Shown here in pieces: positions 48,430-60,125 of a DNA stretch of 64,000 bases. The stretch comes from Carex sylvatica. Taxonomy: Eukaryota; Streptophyta; Magnoliopsida; Poales; Cyperaceae. Location: NCBI GenBank assembly GCA_964058845.1, contig CAXKVR010000046.1:124001-188000 (forward strand), read 5' to 3'. How positions within the stretch are numbered: position 1 is the first letter of the stretch; every line of letters starts with the position of its first letter. Made by a program: the position numbers and the translations under genes. A model generated the notes under the pieces. That model was not told where the DNA came from and searched no databases. It worked only from the letters and a program-made list of their open reading frames with translations.

Positions 48430-51400
48430 TTGTCACAGAACCTATCTAGATCTATTGAGTTAAGTCATTTGGTGAGGCAGTCAGCTACTTGATCTACAGT
48501 AGCTACATGACTCAGCTCTAATAGTCCACTTTCTAACTTTTCATTTATGAAGAACATATCTATCTCCACAGGCTTGGTTCTATCGTGCTACGCAAGATTG
48601 TTGGTGATGCTGATCGCTGACTTGCTATCACACCACAATTTCATTTGAGCTCCGTGATTCACCTTGAGCTCTTCCAACAACCTCTTCAGCCACACCATCT
48701 CAGCAACTCTCAATGCCATAGCCCTGTACTCGGCTTCTGTTGTTGATCTTGCAACAACTGGCTGCTTCTTGCTCTTCCAAGAGACCAAGTTGTCCCCTAC
48801 GAACATGCAATAGCCAGCTGTGGACTCCTGTCATCTTGGCAACTGTCCCAGTCAGAGTCACAGTAGTCCTCAATGTTCATGTGTCCATTATGTCTGAAAA
48901 TCAAGCCATTCCCTGGTGCACTCTTGAAGTACCTCAGAATGTGATACACTGCGTCCATATGGCCCTTCCTAGGGTCATGCATGTAGCGGCTCACCACGCT
49001 CACTACAAATGAGATATCAGGACGTGTATGTGTTAAATAGATCAATCTGCCTACCAGTCTCTGGTACCTCTCACGATCAACCTGTTCTCCTGCATCTGCA
49101 CTAATCTTAGCATTCACATCAATTGGAGAAACTGCAAGCTTGCACCCCAACATGCCTGTCTCAACGAGCAAGTCTAGGACATACTTCCTTTGAGATAGAA
49201 CAATCTCCTCTGCTCCACGAGCCACCTCAATCTCGAGAAAGTACCTAAGCTGTCCCAGATTCTTCACCTCGAATTCCTTCCACAATCTTGCCTTCAACTG
49301 TTCAATCTTCCCCTCATCATTCCCGGTAATGATCATATCATCGACATACACAGCCAGCATAGTAATGTGATTATCAAGTTGTCTAGTAAACACCGTGTGA
49401 TCAGCATTGATCTGCTGATAGTCCATGCCTACCATAGCCTTCCTGAACCTATCAAACCAGGCCCGTGGGGACTATTTCAACCCATAAAGTGACTTCTTGA
49501 GTCTACACACCTTACCTACTGTCTGGTTCGTGCCAAACCCTGATGGAATCTCCATATACACCTTCTCTAACAAGTCACCATGAAGAAACACATTCTTCAT
49601 GTCGAGTTTGTGTAAGTTTCATCCTCCATTCGCTGCCATAGAAACCAGTGTCCTCACTGTGCTCATCTTTACCATGGGTGCAAAGGTCTCATCATAGTCG
49701 ATGCCATAGGTCTGACTGTATCCCTTCGCTACCAACCTAGCCTTATAGCGCTCAATCAGACCCTCTGGATTCTGTTTCACTGTAAAGACTCACTTGCATC
49801 CAACAGTCTTCTTGCCTGGTGATAGTGACACAAGCTCCCAGATTCTGTTCTTCTCGAGGGCCTCGAGCTCTTCTTGCATGGCTGTTTTTCATTTCGGATC
49901 TTCTTTAGCAATATGCTAACACTTAGGAATAGAGACAGTGTCTAATGATGCAATGAACGCTCTATGTACTGGTGATATGTAAGAGACAAACTGGGCAATC
50001 TTATGCGGAAAACCATATCAATCAGGAGGAATGCCTGCATTCTCGCGAGGAGTCCTTACTGATAAAGGAGTGGGAGGAGTAGAGAGAGGAATCATAGTAC
50101 CTGTGTATTCTGAGTCTGAGGTGGATGGTGTAAGTGTCTCAGGAGTCGGATTAGGCAGGGATAAGGGACTTGGCACAGGTGGCACTGTAGGCACGGCTCC
50201 CTCACTCTGCTTATTTCTTCTCACATACACCTCACGGTATCTCGACTCCCTCTAAGCTTGAGTCCTACCACCTTTGGGCCCATTCCTCTTAACTTCCGGC
50301 TCACCCGCCGAATCCTCCCTTTGTGGCTCAACCCTGGCCGAATCCTCATTTTGTAGCTCAACCCTAGCCGAATCCTCCCTTTAAGGCTCAACCCTGGCCG
50401 AATTATCCTTTTTTGGCTCAACTCTAGCTAAATCCACTAGTGGTCAAGGAATACCACCCACATTCACCATCATCCTCTCACCATCACTACTACTCTCCCC
50501 CTCTCGCCTCATACCTCCTGTATCGAGCGAGTCTCCAAAGAGTAATGTAGTCTCTGAGGAATAGTAAGGTTCGAACTCGCAAAATGTAACATCCATACTC
50601 ACAAACAATCTCCTCGCTGCCGGACTCCAGCACACATAATTCTTTTGAGTAGCTGAATACCCCACAAAGATACACCTCACAGCCCTCGGATCCATTTTTC
50701 CAACATATGGTCTGTTGTCTTTCACAAAGCACACACAGCTAAATACCTTTGGAGGAAGAATACCCTCATTATCTCCTTTCAACATCACACATGGAGTCTG
50801 CCAGTCCAACACTCTAGATGGCATTCTGTTGATCAATTGTGTGGCTGTCAGGACTGCTTGTCCCCACAAATATTTCGGAACATTCATCGAAATCATCATA
50901 CTCTGAGTTACTTCAAGGAGATGTCTGTTCTTCCGTTCTGCTACCCCATTCTTCTCTGGTGTGTATGGACACGTGGTTTGATGATGTATTCCCTGGGATG
51001 ACAAGTACTCTCCAAACGTCCTATTGGTGTACTATGTTCCATTGTCAGACCTCAATACCTTCACAACTGCACCGTATTGAGTCTGAAACCCTTTGTGAAA
51101 GTCCTTGAAGCAAGCAACCACATCACTCTTGTTCTTCATCAGATAAATCTAAGTCACATGAGAAAAACAATCGATGAAGGAGACAAAATATCTGAATCCA
51201 TTCACAGTAGTCATAGGACAAGGCCCCCATACGTCTGAATGAACCAGATCAAAGGCATGAGAACTCCTACTTCCTGACCTTACATACGAACTCTTTGTAT
51301 ACTTTCCAAACTCACATCCATCACACACAAGTTTCTGTTTATCAACTTTCTCATACTCTGATGGATACAAACGTTCCAGTAGACTGAAGGAAGAGTGCCT

Positions 51401-52473
51401 CATCCATCGATGAATCAAAAGCAACTCATCACGCCATGTACCACTCTATCGACCACAGATGCCAGCGCTGTGTCCATCCCTTTTCTATCCATGTACCACA
51501 ACCCATCACGCCATGTACCAGTCCCAAGTATCCGACCTATCCCCTTCTCCTGGAAGACCATCTTCGGAATATCAAATGTCACAATGCATTTCTGCTCACG
51601 GATAATAGCACTAATGGACACCAGGTTTACCGAAAAGGAAGGAGCATGCAACACATTGGTCAGAGTCACTAAATTGGTACATTTTACGGTACCCTTACCA
51701 ACTACAGGTTGAGCGGTACCATCTACGATCTGAACGCTCTCTGGGATTACTAGGCGAGCATAGGAAGAAAACTCCCCAACAGTACCAGTCACATGGCAAG
51801 ACGCACTAGAGTCAACTATCCAATCTGGTGATCTTGTGGTGGGTATAAAGGCTAGAGTAAGGGTATCATGAGTACCTGTAGCTGTGTAAGCAAGAGAAGC
51901 AAAGTTACCCCTGGATGAAGTAGAGGTTGATGCATCATCTCTCACGCTCTTCACATCACCTATTAGCTTCTACCTGTTCCTGAGTTCCTGAGAATAGGCC
52001 TTCACGACTGCCTGATCCTCCTCTGTAAGGTCCCCACCAGCTTCTTCTTCCTCCTCTGCAACCATCAGATGTGTCCGGTTGCCTCCTCTTCCACCTCTCT
52101 AATCTTCACGGCCGCAACCACGACTCCCAGACTGCCCCCTCCCACCTGTATCTCTCTCCTTTAATGGCTTAGGGCAAGTCTGCTTCAGGTGACCTACCTC
52201 GCCGCATCTGTAACACCGTCGAGGCTCGCCTCTGAGCCTTGTGTTACCTGTGTGACCTGAGTTGGATACCGCTAGTGCTGACTTCACCCCTGGAAGTCCT
52301 GCTGCCCCAGCCTGTAGCCTAATCCAAGTCTCCTCCTCAATCAAGTACATAGCTGGCCCTTCGAGTCTCACGTCGATAGGTGGCAGCTCAACCTTTTTCA
52401 CCTTCGGCTTGCTCTCAACAGAAGCTTGGTACACAGCCTTCTCAAACGCATTCCCAGTCTCCTCCTCTGGCAT
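48430..52473 (-). pseudogene. copia gag-pol remnants
   Basis: Gag starts at ATG 52473 (MPEEETGNAFEKAVYQAS), but runs from PAMYL directly into EEETWIRLQ, so most of the Gag capsid region seems deleted. The zinc knuckle CYRCGEVGHLKQTC follows. The protease motif reads WIVDSSASCHVTG, with Ser where the active-site Gly of D-S/T-G is expected. Integrase has GWPC-like HSDVWGPCP and NGVAERKNRHLLE. RT retains YVDDMIITGND. RNase H ends CDSKSAISITNNLA. Stops interrupt it at about 52099, 51149, 51025 and 48588, and a one-base deletion shifts frame between RT and RNase H near 48805. Several stops fit TGG-to-TAG or CAG-to-TAG, but one (within DNGT*Y, near 51030) needs a transversion. Confidence 0.85.
50307..50432 (-). 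repeat. 30-bp in-frame tandem repeat in copia pol
   Basis: GCCGAATCCTCCCTTTGTGG and following bases recur at 50307, 50337, 50367 and 50397. The period of 30 keeps frame and would repeat a 10-residue unit like EPQREDSARV in the integrase-RT linker. Confidence 0.85.
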
Positions 52474-52790
52474 TGATCCGACTCAGATCTACATCTCACG
52501 TATCAATTCAAGTCTGAATCCTCCCTATTACTCTCTTAGACCCGATCTTATACTGTTAAGATTGATATCCATATCATCTCCCCCTCTCTTCTTCTTCTTC
52601 TTGACCCAATCTTGATCTATCTCATCAAGATTCAAGTTCAAAACCCGATCAAACCTCGATCCAAACCCATTTCTCGGGTATCGTGGGGTAGAGGCCCCCC
52701 ACGCTGGCCAATCAACACAAAGAGGCTACCTTTGGTGGCCGACCGACTCTAGAAGAAGAAAAGACTGAGCGACGAAAGAGAAGAGAAGAG

Positions 52791-52880
52791 CAGTGCGGTT
52801 ACTGTAGCAGCGACGTGGTTACTGTAGCAGCGACGTGGTTACTGTAGCAACAGCGCAATTATTGTAGCGGCGAGGCACTG
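52791..52880 (-). repeat. 20-bp tandem repeat near the copia primer-binding site
   Basis: ACTGTAGCAGCGACGTGGTT is repeated at 52801 and 52821, with partial and variant copies on either side, in the untranslated leader between PBS and gag. Confidence 0.85.
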
Positions 52881-52923
52881 TAGCGGCTAGGGTTAGGTTT
52901 AGGTTTTTAAAGCTCTGATACCA

Positions 52924-53083
52924 TGTGATTTTTTAGGAAAAATGAATTGTATTGATTCCATTGATCTCTTGGGCCTATATAGGCATTACATTTTCATTCA
53001 ACACCCTAACTATTATATAATTCCTATCTTACCAAACGGTCCTATAGTTACATATAATGCATAAACATACATAAATCTCAACA
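52924..53083 (-). repeat. 5' LTR of the copia element
   Basis: 160 bp, the partner of 48228-48388. The primer-binding site follows directly on the inner side (minus strand). Confidence 0.9.
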
Positions 53084-54599
53084 CATACTAAGTCAAGTCA
53101 TGGCAATTCTGTACAGAATCAACTTCCACTACATGGCGCCACCCGGAGAAAGCGCTACAAAGGTCTTAGCCTGCTTAGCATGAGGATCTTTTTAACTTTT
53201 GAATTACTAATCTACTATGTCGGATTGGACAAACATGTGAATACATCCATAGGAATGAGAAAACTTGTCAAAAGTACGATACCCTGTTGTTATTTTCTAG
53301 TCAACTGTGGAAGGGTTTCCTAAATAGTGGAGCAACTATAGGAATATGATGCGAATAGATGAGAAACTGCATAACAGGAATTTAATCTTAAAAAATCAGT
53401 AAACTATTTTCTGCCAACAGCACATGCCATCAAAACTATGAGTCAGATAATACAGACAAAAAAATTATAAATATCTTAGCAAGGAAAAGCTCAACAGGGT
53501 ATCAAGAAAACCAGATAGTGATCTCTCCCTGTTGGGAAACCATGGTGGCGAGTTGGATGAAGATGTTGCTCAGTTCATGAATGGTCGATTCGACATTTTG
53601 GAGAGCCTCCGCTCTGCTCTGCATGTAGCTGTTTTGCTACACCGCCAATTGTTGCTACTGCTGTTGCTGCACCATCAGCGGTTGAGTCGATGATGAAGCC
53701 TCCCAATTCCCCTTTTTCCTGTATTAAGCAAAAAGACAAAGGCTGTTCAGAAAATCTATTAATACACACTTCATTTCAAGTCCCAAATGTCCATTAAATT
53801 TACTAATTATAAACAATACACACACAAATCCAGGCTGGACATAACATTACCAGAGCAGTACTGGTAGCCATGTCACTCTCCGGTAGAAAATTTAAATAGT
53901 ACCTGGGAAAACCCACAATGCAGCTCTACAAATTAAAACATGTCAGTTAGTTCATATTGCTTTCACATTTATCTGCCTTGCGTGCATTCTGCCTTTTGTT
54001 TGTCAACTGTTCAAAACATGATAATATGGCTTATTTTGAAGCAAAACCATTATGTTCTTGACAAAAACACAATAAAAAGGATGCAGAGTCCAGTTAATAC
54101 TGAGAAAAATATATATTGCATCAGTCAGAGGTAAGAATCAATTGGCAACATGTATCAGGATGAGTAGATATAATGGGTAGTAACACATCAAAATTGCCCT
54201 GGTAGTCAGACAGTATTCAGTAGTATAGGACATAAACATTGTATGTGATACCAAAATATTGAACCTTATGAATATTAAAATAATGTATAAACCTATTAGT
54301 CAATGTAGACCTGGGAAACAGAGGAGCAGAGGCAGAGGAATCAGTTGCCCATAGGGCAGGAGGGGCAGTGGAGTCAGAAGAATTGCCTCTAAACACAATA
54401 GGTCGCTGCCTTATAAAAGGATTCGCCGGTTCCTTTCCAGCTGTGGTAGAGAACAGCTTTCTCCTATCCTTGTGCACTTTCATGTTCTACATATTACCAA
54501 TCTGTTATCATTAATTATTCCAAAGGAACTTCAACATAAGCAGCTCAACCTTTTTTCCATTTTATTTCTTCACAAATTACTTTTGGGTTTACTGCAGAT

Positions 54600-55200
54600 A
54601 CCTATTATGGCTTCTGAGAGGCCACCGGATCCCTCAGAGCAGCCAGAGTGGGACTATCATCATTGGGTACTAGGCATATCTGGTTAGCACGCCTTCCTTG
54701 ACGAGCATGGACGTCCAGTTCTTCTCCAGGTATGTCATTTTTTATTTTATGTCAAGTTAAGTAAATTAAGTTAGTTAAAATTTTCTCCTTCGGTAAATTA
54801 AGATTGAATTATTAGTATCCTTGCAGGGTCCTGCCTACATGCCGCCACCGCCTGAGCCACATGAGTCTCCGGAGATACAGCCGTATGATTAGTGAGATAC
54901 AGCCGCCTCTCCGCGTCAGCCGTATCCAACGATGGCTCACGATTGGGAGGCCTCTGGTAGCAGGACTCAGCCTGACTATGCACCCCAGCTTGCGAATTCC
55001 ATGTTCCATACCCCCGCCATTGCCAGCTAGTCACACGGCCGATGATCCATGGAGTATAGCACTCACGATGAGCATAAAGCCCGAGCCATACGATGAGTTT
55101 ACACCAGCCCGCAGAGCGCAAGACGGAGAACTACAGTGGAATGACTAGGGTGGCCAGAATTTCAGTAGGAAAAATAGGGGTAGATCACCTAACCGATTTA
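54600..55200 (+). pseudogene. Decayed element-type coding remnant, unidentified
   Basis: Two exon-like blocks on the plus strand. 54600-54730 (acceptor TTTACTGCAG, donor CTCCAG|GTATG) encodes MASERPPDPSEQPEWDYHHW and, after a TAG, HAFLDEHGRPVLLQ. From 54827 (acceptor CTTGCAG) comes GPAYMPPPPEPHESPEIQPY, then reading that continues only across several TAG/TGA codons and at least one frame change to about 55200. The Pro-rich, repeat-poor composition and the following subterminal-like repeats suggest the tail of a transposon protein. I do not recognise the family, and I cannot assign a function. Confidence 0.4.
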
Positions 55201-55224
55201 GCCCTTCGCAATTTCAGTAGTTTT

Positions 55225-55385
55225 AGTTCAGTTTAGCTATGTTATGTTTTATTATGTTTGAATTTAGTTTTATATATTTTATTTTAGTGTAGTTTGGTTT
55301 CGTTATATTTTATTATGTTTGAATTTAGTTTTATAGTTTTTGTTTTAGTGTAGTTTAGTTTCGTTATGTTTTATTATGCTATGTT
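55225..55385. repeat. 61-bp tandem repeat, about 2.5 copies
   Basis: GTTATGTTTTATTATGTTTG and following bases start at 55241, 55302 and 55363. Copies differ at a few sites. Confidence 0.8.
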
Positions 55386-55639
55386 ATAAACAACAAAATA
55401 AAATTAAGAATAATAATACGACATGCTTTAAAAATAACAAAAACAAAAAAAAGTTAGATTCAGAAGCACTCTAACTTAACCATTCATACAAATAAAATTC
55501 ATACAAACCTCTAACTTAACAATTCAAACTAATCTAAATTTCAAACAAACTGAAGAACATAATCTCCAAACACAAACTAAGCTAAATTCTAAACGAACTT
55601 TAGTATTTACAAGAATCGGTAGTCAACTTAATTCCGAAC

Positions 55640-55805
55640 GAACTTTCATCAATTTCAAAAAAGAAAATGATAAATTTTTAATTACTAGATCTCACTGTTC
55701 TATTGTTGGCTTAAATTAAAGTCCCTATTATATTATTCCATGCACTTCGAGTTTAGTATACAACTTTTAGTTTATCATTTTCTTTTTTAAAATTGATGAA
55801 AGTTC
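55640..55805. repeat. Long inverted repeat (hairpin), 34-bp arms
   Basis: The left arm 55640-55674 contains AACTTTCATCAATTTCAAAA. The right arm 55771-55805 is its near-complete reverse complement, with about one mismatch. The loop is about 96 bp. It may be the ends of a small MITE. Confidence 0.75.
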
Positions 55806-56625
55806 TCTTTTATAGGTTCAAAATTTATGGATCAAATGTTTCTAAATTAATTTTAGCAATTAATGGAAGTGTTGTTTATTATTAATTTTTTATCTCATCC
55901 GAAACGTCTTAAGCCTTGCTATGAGCAATAATATATATGAAGAATTAAATATATAAAAGCAATGGTCATTTTATTATATTTGATGTAGACTCTTTAGGTT
56001 AATTTTGTTGACTACCGATTCATATTATTTTGTCTAAAAAGTTATATTTTTGTATTGAAAATAATATATATGGTCTCAATTAATTGGCTTAAATTTGTTT
56101 CTTTCATAAATTCAAATTGAAAGTTCGTAAATTTTTGTAATTATATTCGTATATATAATTCGTATATTTATTTCTCAATTTAAGATTTCAATAATTCGAT
56201 TTTCTTTTATATAATTATATATATTCAATTAATTCTCTAAATATCCTAAATAAACGAGTTTTATAAATTGTATATTTTGTTTGTACAAATAATTTTGTAT
56301 AATTATACTTTTAACTAGAATTCAATTATTTATTTATTAATACAAATCAAATTTTAAATTTCTTTTCTAAATGGTTCAATGGAACTTGTAACGAATTTTT
56401 GATTTACAACTAATTATGGGTTCTATACTTTATTTTATGTTGTAAATCTCAAAGTTTTAATATACATAATTTCATAGTTCATCTATATTTCGAAAATTTA
56501 GATTCGTTTTAATCGGTCAGATAATTTCTGAACAATTGTTAAGTTAATTAAAAAAATTATTTAGGCGAAATGATCGATTTAGCAATTTAATCATGTTTTT
56601 CGGATTAAAAAAGGGCCGTGGAATC

Positions 56626-56750
56626 CACTTTCGAATTTTAATTTGGGGGTGCGAAATTTTTCCGCACTTCCGAAGTTTAATTCCGGGCCGCAGAATTTTT
56701 CTGCACTTTCGAATTTTAATTCTGGACCTTGAATTTTTTCTGCACTTTGG
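56626..56750. repeat. 39-bp tandem repeat, about 3 copies
   Basis: CACTTTCGAATTTTAATTTG-type units begin at 56626, 56665, 56704 and 56743. They are GC-richer than the surroundings, and each contains a TCTGCAC/TCCGCAC border. Confidence 0.8.
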
Positions 56751-56759
56751 GTATTTTTA

Positions 56760-57957
56760 AAAAAAAATTAAAACCCTGATTATTTTTATAAAAATATTTT
56801 AAAATTTGAGTAAAAATAAAAATGTCGGAAATTAGATTAAGGTTATATGTATTGTCTATTTGTCTTTTGGGTTTATAGTTTGAATGCCGATGGAAAAAGA
56901 TCGTGACAAAGCCCAAAAGGTAGTAGATACAGAATCTGGGGAAAAAGAAACGGGCTCGAGAAATAAATATCATCAATTGATGACCAAAACTGGGCTTAAT
57001 GAAGCCCACTTAAAATGAAACATCTTATCCTCTTTGTTGCCTTAGGGCAGCAATTAAAAGTGCGATGATTATTTATTTGAGGTGAACTGCTATTTATATA
57101 TAATATATATAAAAAGGTAAACCAATTATCTCAATTTGGTCCGATCTACACTGCAAGCTTGCTGCAAATTATGTGCAAAGTATATGAAATCTATATCTGT
57201 CTCTCGTCACTGCGCACTAATTTAATTAAGTTTGACATGATTATATGATTTTTACAAATAATTTATTAAAAAAATAAACCCGGTGTGAAGCGCAAGACAC
57301 ACATAACCTGGAGGTGGAAGTGGAGGTGATTTCAATTTTTTTGAACTTTGAATTTTTTTTTTTTTCCTAAAAAATATTGTTAAGTCAATTAGTAGTCCAT
57401 GTTTGCAAAGCTAACGACTTCTTCAGTGAAGAATCGCTCAAAACAAAATTGGAGTTAAGAGTAACCAAAAGTGACAGCAATTGTAAATTTGGGGGTCAAA
57501 TATGGAATCTTACCTAACTTTGTATTTTGTATTTTTTTTTACAGTGTTAAAAAGGTAAGCTTATTAACAAAAGTTATCCAACATTAGGCAAAGTGCATGC
57601 TGCGCCTAAAAGAAGCACTTTAATTTGTGAGGAGTTGTTATCCATGAGAATCACTTTGATGATCTAAAGCAGTCTCAAAGTCAAAAAAAAGTGTACAATG
57701 CATCTAAAGTTCTAAACCCTGTCAAATCCAATTAGCCAATTACATCTAAAATTCTAAAGCCGGATGGAGAAATTCTTTGTTGTAATAATAAGGATATTAA
57801 ATAGTTAGGCGGCTTGATCTTCAACTTTTACTTAAAAAAAAAAAAAAATACTTGTATTGTATTTAAGAATATACTGTCTCTATTGAAGATCAAATGTTCG
57901 AAATTTAAGACCAATCTAAATTTAAAACTGAGCATGTCCTTTAAAAAAAATTGTACA
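56760..57957. other. AT-rich intergenic DNA
   Basis: No gene or clear repeat seen. Confidence 0.5.
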
Positions 57958-57961
57958 TCAG

Positions 57962-58150
57962 AGATGCAAACGGATCGAATATTATCCGTCCGTATTCGAA
58001 AATTATATACAAATACACATGCGGATATGAATATGGTTTTAAATTTTAATTATCCTATATTATATAATTTAATATATATTATGAAAAAAATTATGTTATT
58101 GGCTGTTATAAAAATAAAATTACGGATTTCTGATCCGTATCTTTATTAGA
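57962..58150. repeat. Truncated hAT-type MITE related to 5786-6098
   Basis: It starts AGAGATGCAAACGGATCGAA and shares internal TAATTTAATATATATTATG-like and TTAATTATCC motifs with the copy at 5786-6098. The right end is incomplete. Confidence 0.55.
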
Positions 58151-59503
58151 AAAATAAAAGTGGCTTAGCACTATCTGATCGACATGAGACCCCTATTTTC
58201 TGAAAGAAAGATTTCACAATGTACAATGTATCCTTTCCTTCCCAAGGGAGGAATAATTGTAGTGTAGAAAGTTAAAACACACATAAAAATCATCATGCAC
58301 CTTAAGAATCCAATCGCTATCCTATTCGGCTATTCCTATATACTAATTTTGGCACAAGCTAATGTCACTTTTTACTTTGTCCTTTCAGACAGCTTTAACG
58401 AAATGAAACCAATATTTAATTACCAAAATATCTTTTCAGATAAGAAGCGCATTTTTACATTGCATTCATTTAGAGATAGTGGGCTTCAACTTTGTTAAAG
58501 TGGCTCAAATAAGTATCCATCTTCATCAACCAATATTCAAGTAATCCATCTTTCGTAGACGAAGACCGACAACAAGTCACTCCCTCATCTTTATTTTACT
58601 TTACGGTTCTATCGCAACTTCTGTACCTCATTGTCCTTTACACTTTTCAAGAGGAGCGAGAGTCGATGACGATAGCCCTAATCACTAGTTCTCTCGTCCT
58701 CTGACACTTTTCCGTTCTCTTCAACCGACCATTTTTTCTGTCTCCTAGTACCTCCAACTTTTCCACCAGCACCCCCGCTACACAAAACCATTGATTGGAA
58801 AGGGGAGATCGAGATCGCACTGACCTCTCCCACTCGCAAACCTAGCGGAAAAAAGAAAAGAAAAAGATGATGCCCCCTTTTCTCCGGTCACTGACCAGTC
58901 GATGCTGAAGGTCGTTGATGTCTACTACTGATGGAGATGATTTATTTTATTTTGTTATTTTAGTTGTTAGATGTTGAGGTTTAGATGTTAATGTTTGAAT
59001 GTTAATGGAGTTCAATGTGGATGATATTTTAGATGTAGAACGATCAAATGTAATTTATGCTTAATTATTAAAAATTATACTGGTAGCCACTGCCAAGGTT
59101 TAAAAAAAAAAAACCTTTGTTAAAGTTACGCGCCTAATTAACCCTGGATTAGAAGGTGATTAGTTAATTATTTAATGGGCTGAGATATTTTGGGTTGGGC
59201 CCAGTGAATGGACTGAAATATTTTATTAACAATTATGATCAAGTGGACCAATCACAGCCGTCAGATCATGCATTTTCACTTCAAAAACTATATATATATA
59301 TATATATATTATTTTTGGGGGATATTAAAAGTGGAAAGAGGCACGTTTCGCTTTGAGGGTCATCTTACATCATGCTTTGAGAAGCATAATTCACGTGATT
59401 ATATGTTAAATGTTAATTAAATATTCATCCATCTCTATTCAACACTTTCTAGTTTTTACTCAAGTTTGTAGTCTTACAGAAATGATCACTTTTTTTTGTG
59501 TTT
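58151..59503. other. Intergenic, no gene seen
   Basis: A GC-richer patch at 58640-58920 has no usable frame. (TA)n lies at 59287-59310. Confidence 0.45.
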
Positions 59504-59590
59504 TTATAGGTAAAAGTGCATTATCATGCTTTTAATAGGTAAAAGTGTATTATCATGCTTTTAATAGGTAAAAGTGTATTATCATGCTTT
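59504..59590. repeat. 29-bp tandem repeat, 3 copies
   Basis: TAGGTAAAAGTGTATTATCA and following bases recur with a 29-bp period (starts near 59508, 59537, 59566), nearly identical. Confidence 0.9.
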
Positions 59591-59992
59591 TTTTTATTGT
59601 GTTTTCAAATTGTACATGTTTTAAATTACAAGTTAGTACACATACACACATTCTATTCCGACATTCCTTCAAATTAAAATTAAAATTTAACTTTTGTTGA
59701 GAATTGATTCTAAATCTTGAGTATAAGTAGGGTGTTCTTAAATTCATCAAGTTCTTTTGCGAACTCAGCTCTAAAATCTATTGAATTGGTTTCAGACGAC
59801 AAATCTTTACACTGTAAATTCTTTTTTTTAGATGACAAATGAACTTAATAACACTAATTGCACATACGGTAGATTGGTTTCAACGGTTTGGATTCATCAT
59901 TTGAAACCAATCTAGTAGATTTTAAAGTTAAGTTCACAAAGGAACTTGGTGAACTTAAGAACACCTTAGTTGTACTCATGTCATTATATTAA

Positions 59993-60125
59993 TTTGTTAC
60001 TAACCTAATCAGTGATTTGAAAGAAAAAAAAATGAAATTATTTGTTACTAACCTAATCAGTGATTTGAAAGAAAAAATTGAAATTATTTGTTACTAACCT
60101 AATCAGTGATTTGAAAGAAAGAAAA
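59993..60125. repeat. 46-48-bp tandem repeat, 3 copies
   Basis: TTTGTTACTAACCTAATCAG followed by TGATTTGAAAGAAA recurs at about 59994, 60042 and 60088. Copies differ mainly in the length of the A run. Confidence 0.9.

Larger units (their letters stand above)
48228..53083 (-). mobile_element. Complete Ty1/copia retrotransposon, 4,856 bp, decayed
   Basis: LTRs at 48228-48388 and 52924-53083 end TG...CA on the plus strand and differ at roughly 14 sites plus a one-base gap. The 5-bp flanks are identical (CATAC at 48223-48227 and 53084-53088). The primer-binding site TGGTATCAGAGCTTT lies beside the right LTR and a CTTGAGAGAGAG purine tract beside the left. Gene order gag, protease, integrase, RT, RNase H defines copia. 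It interrupts the SYP3-type pseudogene intron, in the same orientation. Confidence 0.92.
47411..54486 (-). pseudogene. SYP32: SYP3-type Qa-SNARE (Golgi syntaxin) pseudogene, 5'-truncated
   Basis: Three exons join in phase. 54486-54311 encodes MKVHKDRRKLFS and NPFIRQRP. 53718-53512 encodes the SNARE-motif start (SYMQSRAEALQNVESTIHEL). 47603-47411 encodes IDENMEDTLANVEGAQGQLL and a C-terminal anchor (SNRWLMIKIFFVLMVFLMIF). This order is that of SYP31/32 syntaxins, which act in ER-Golgi fusion. The N-terminal half (syntaxin-5 N-peptide and Habc) is absent from the window. The middle exon carries two TAG codons (in and after the poly-Gln stretch), and its splice junction to the last exon makes a TGA where an Arg codon is expected. 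The usual stop after FFVA is lost, adding 11 residues. A copia element occupies the second intron. It cannot give a normal SNARE. Confidence 0.82.

Noticed and set aside
50221..50421. 66-codon frame rich in RPGLS repeats
   Set aside because: Out-of-frame reading of the 30-bp tandem repeat in copia pol.
53575..53769. 64-codon frame with many Ala residues
   Set aside because: Wrong frame of the syntaxin exon, whose true frame gives the SNARE motif with stops.
57814..58149. 111-codon plus-strand frame
   Set aside because: Low-complexity Lys/Asn/Ile composition overlapping a MITE remnant; no domain.
59504..60125. CRISPR-like repeats
   Set aside because: Units are contiguous without unique spacers and the genome is a plant nuclear one.
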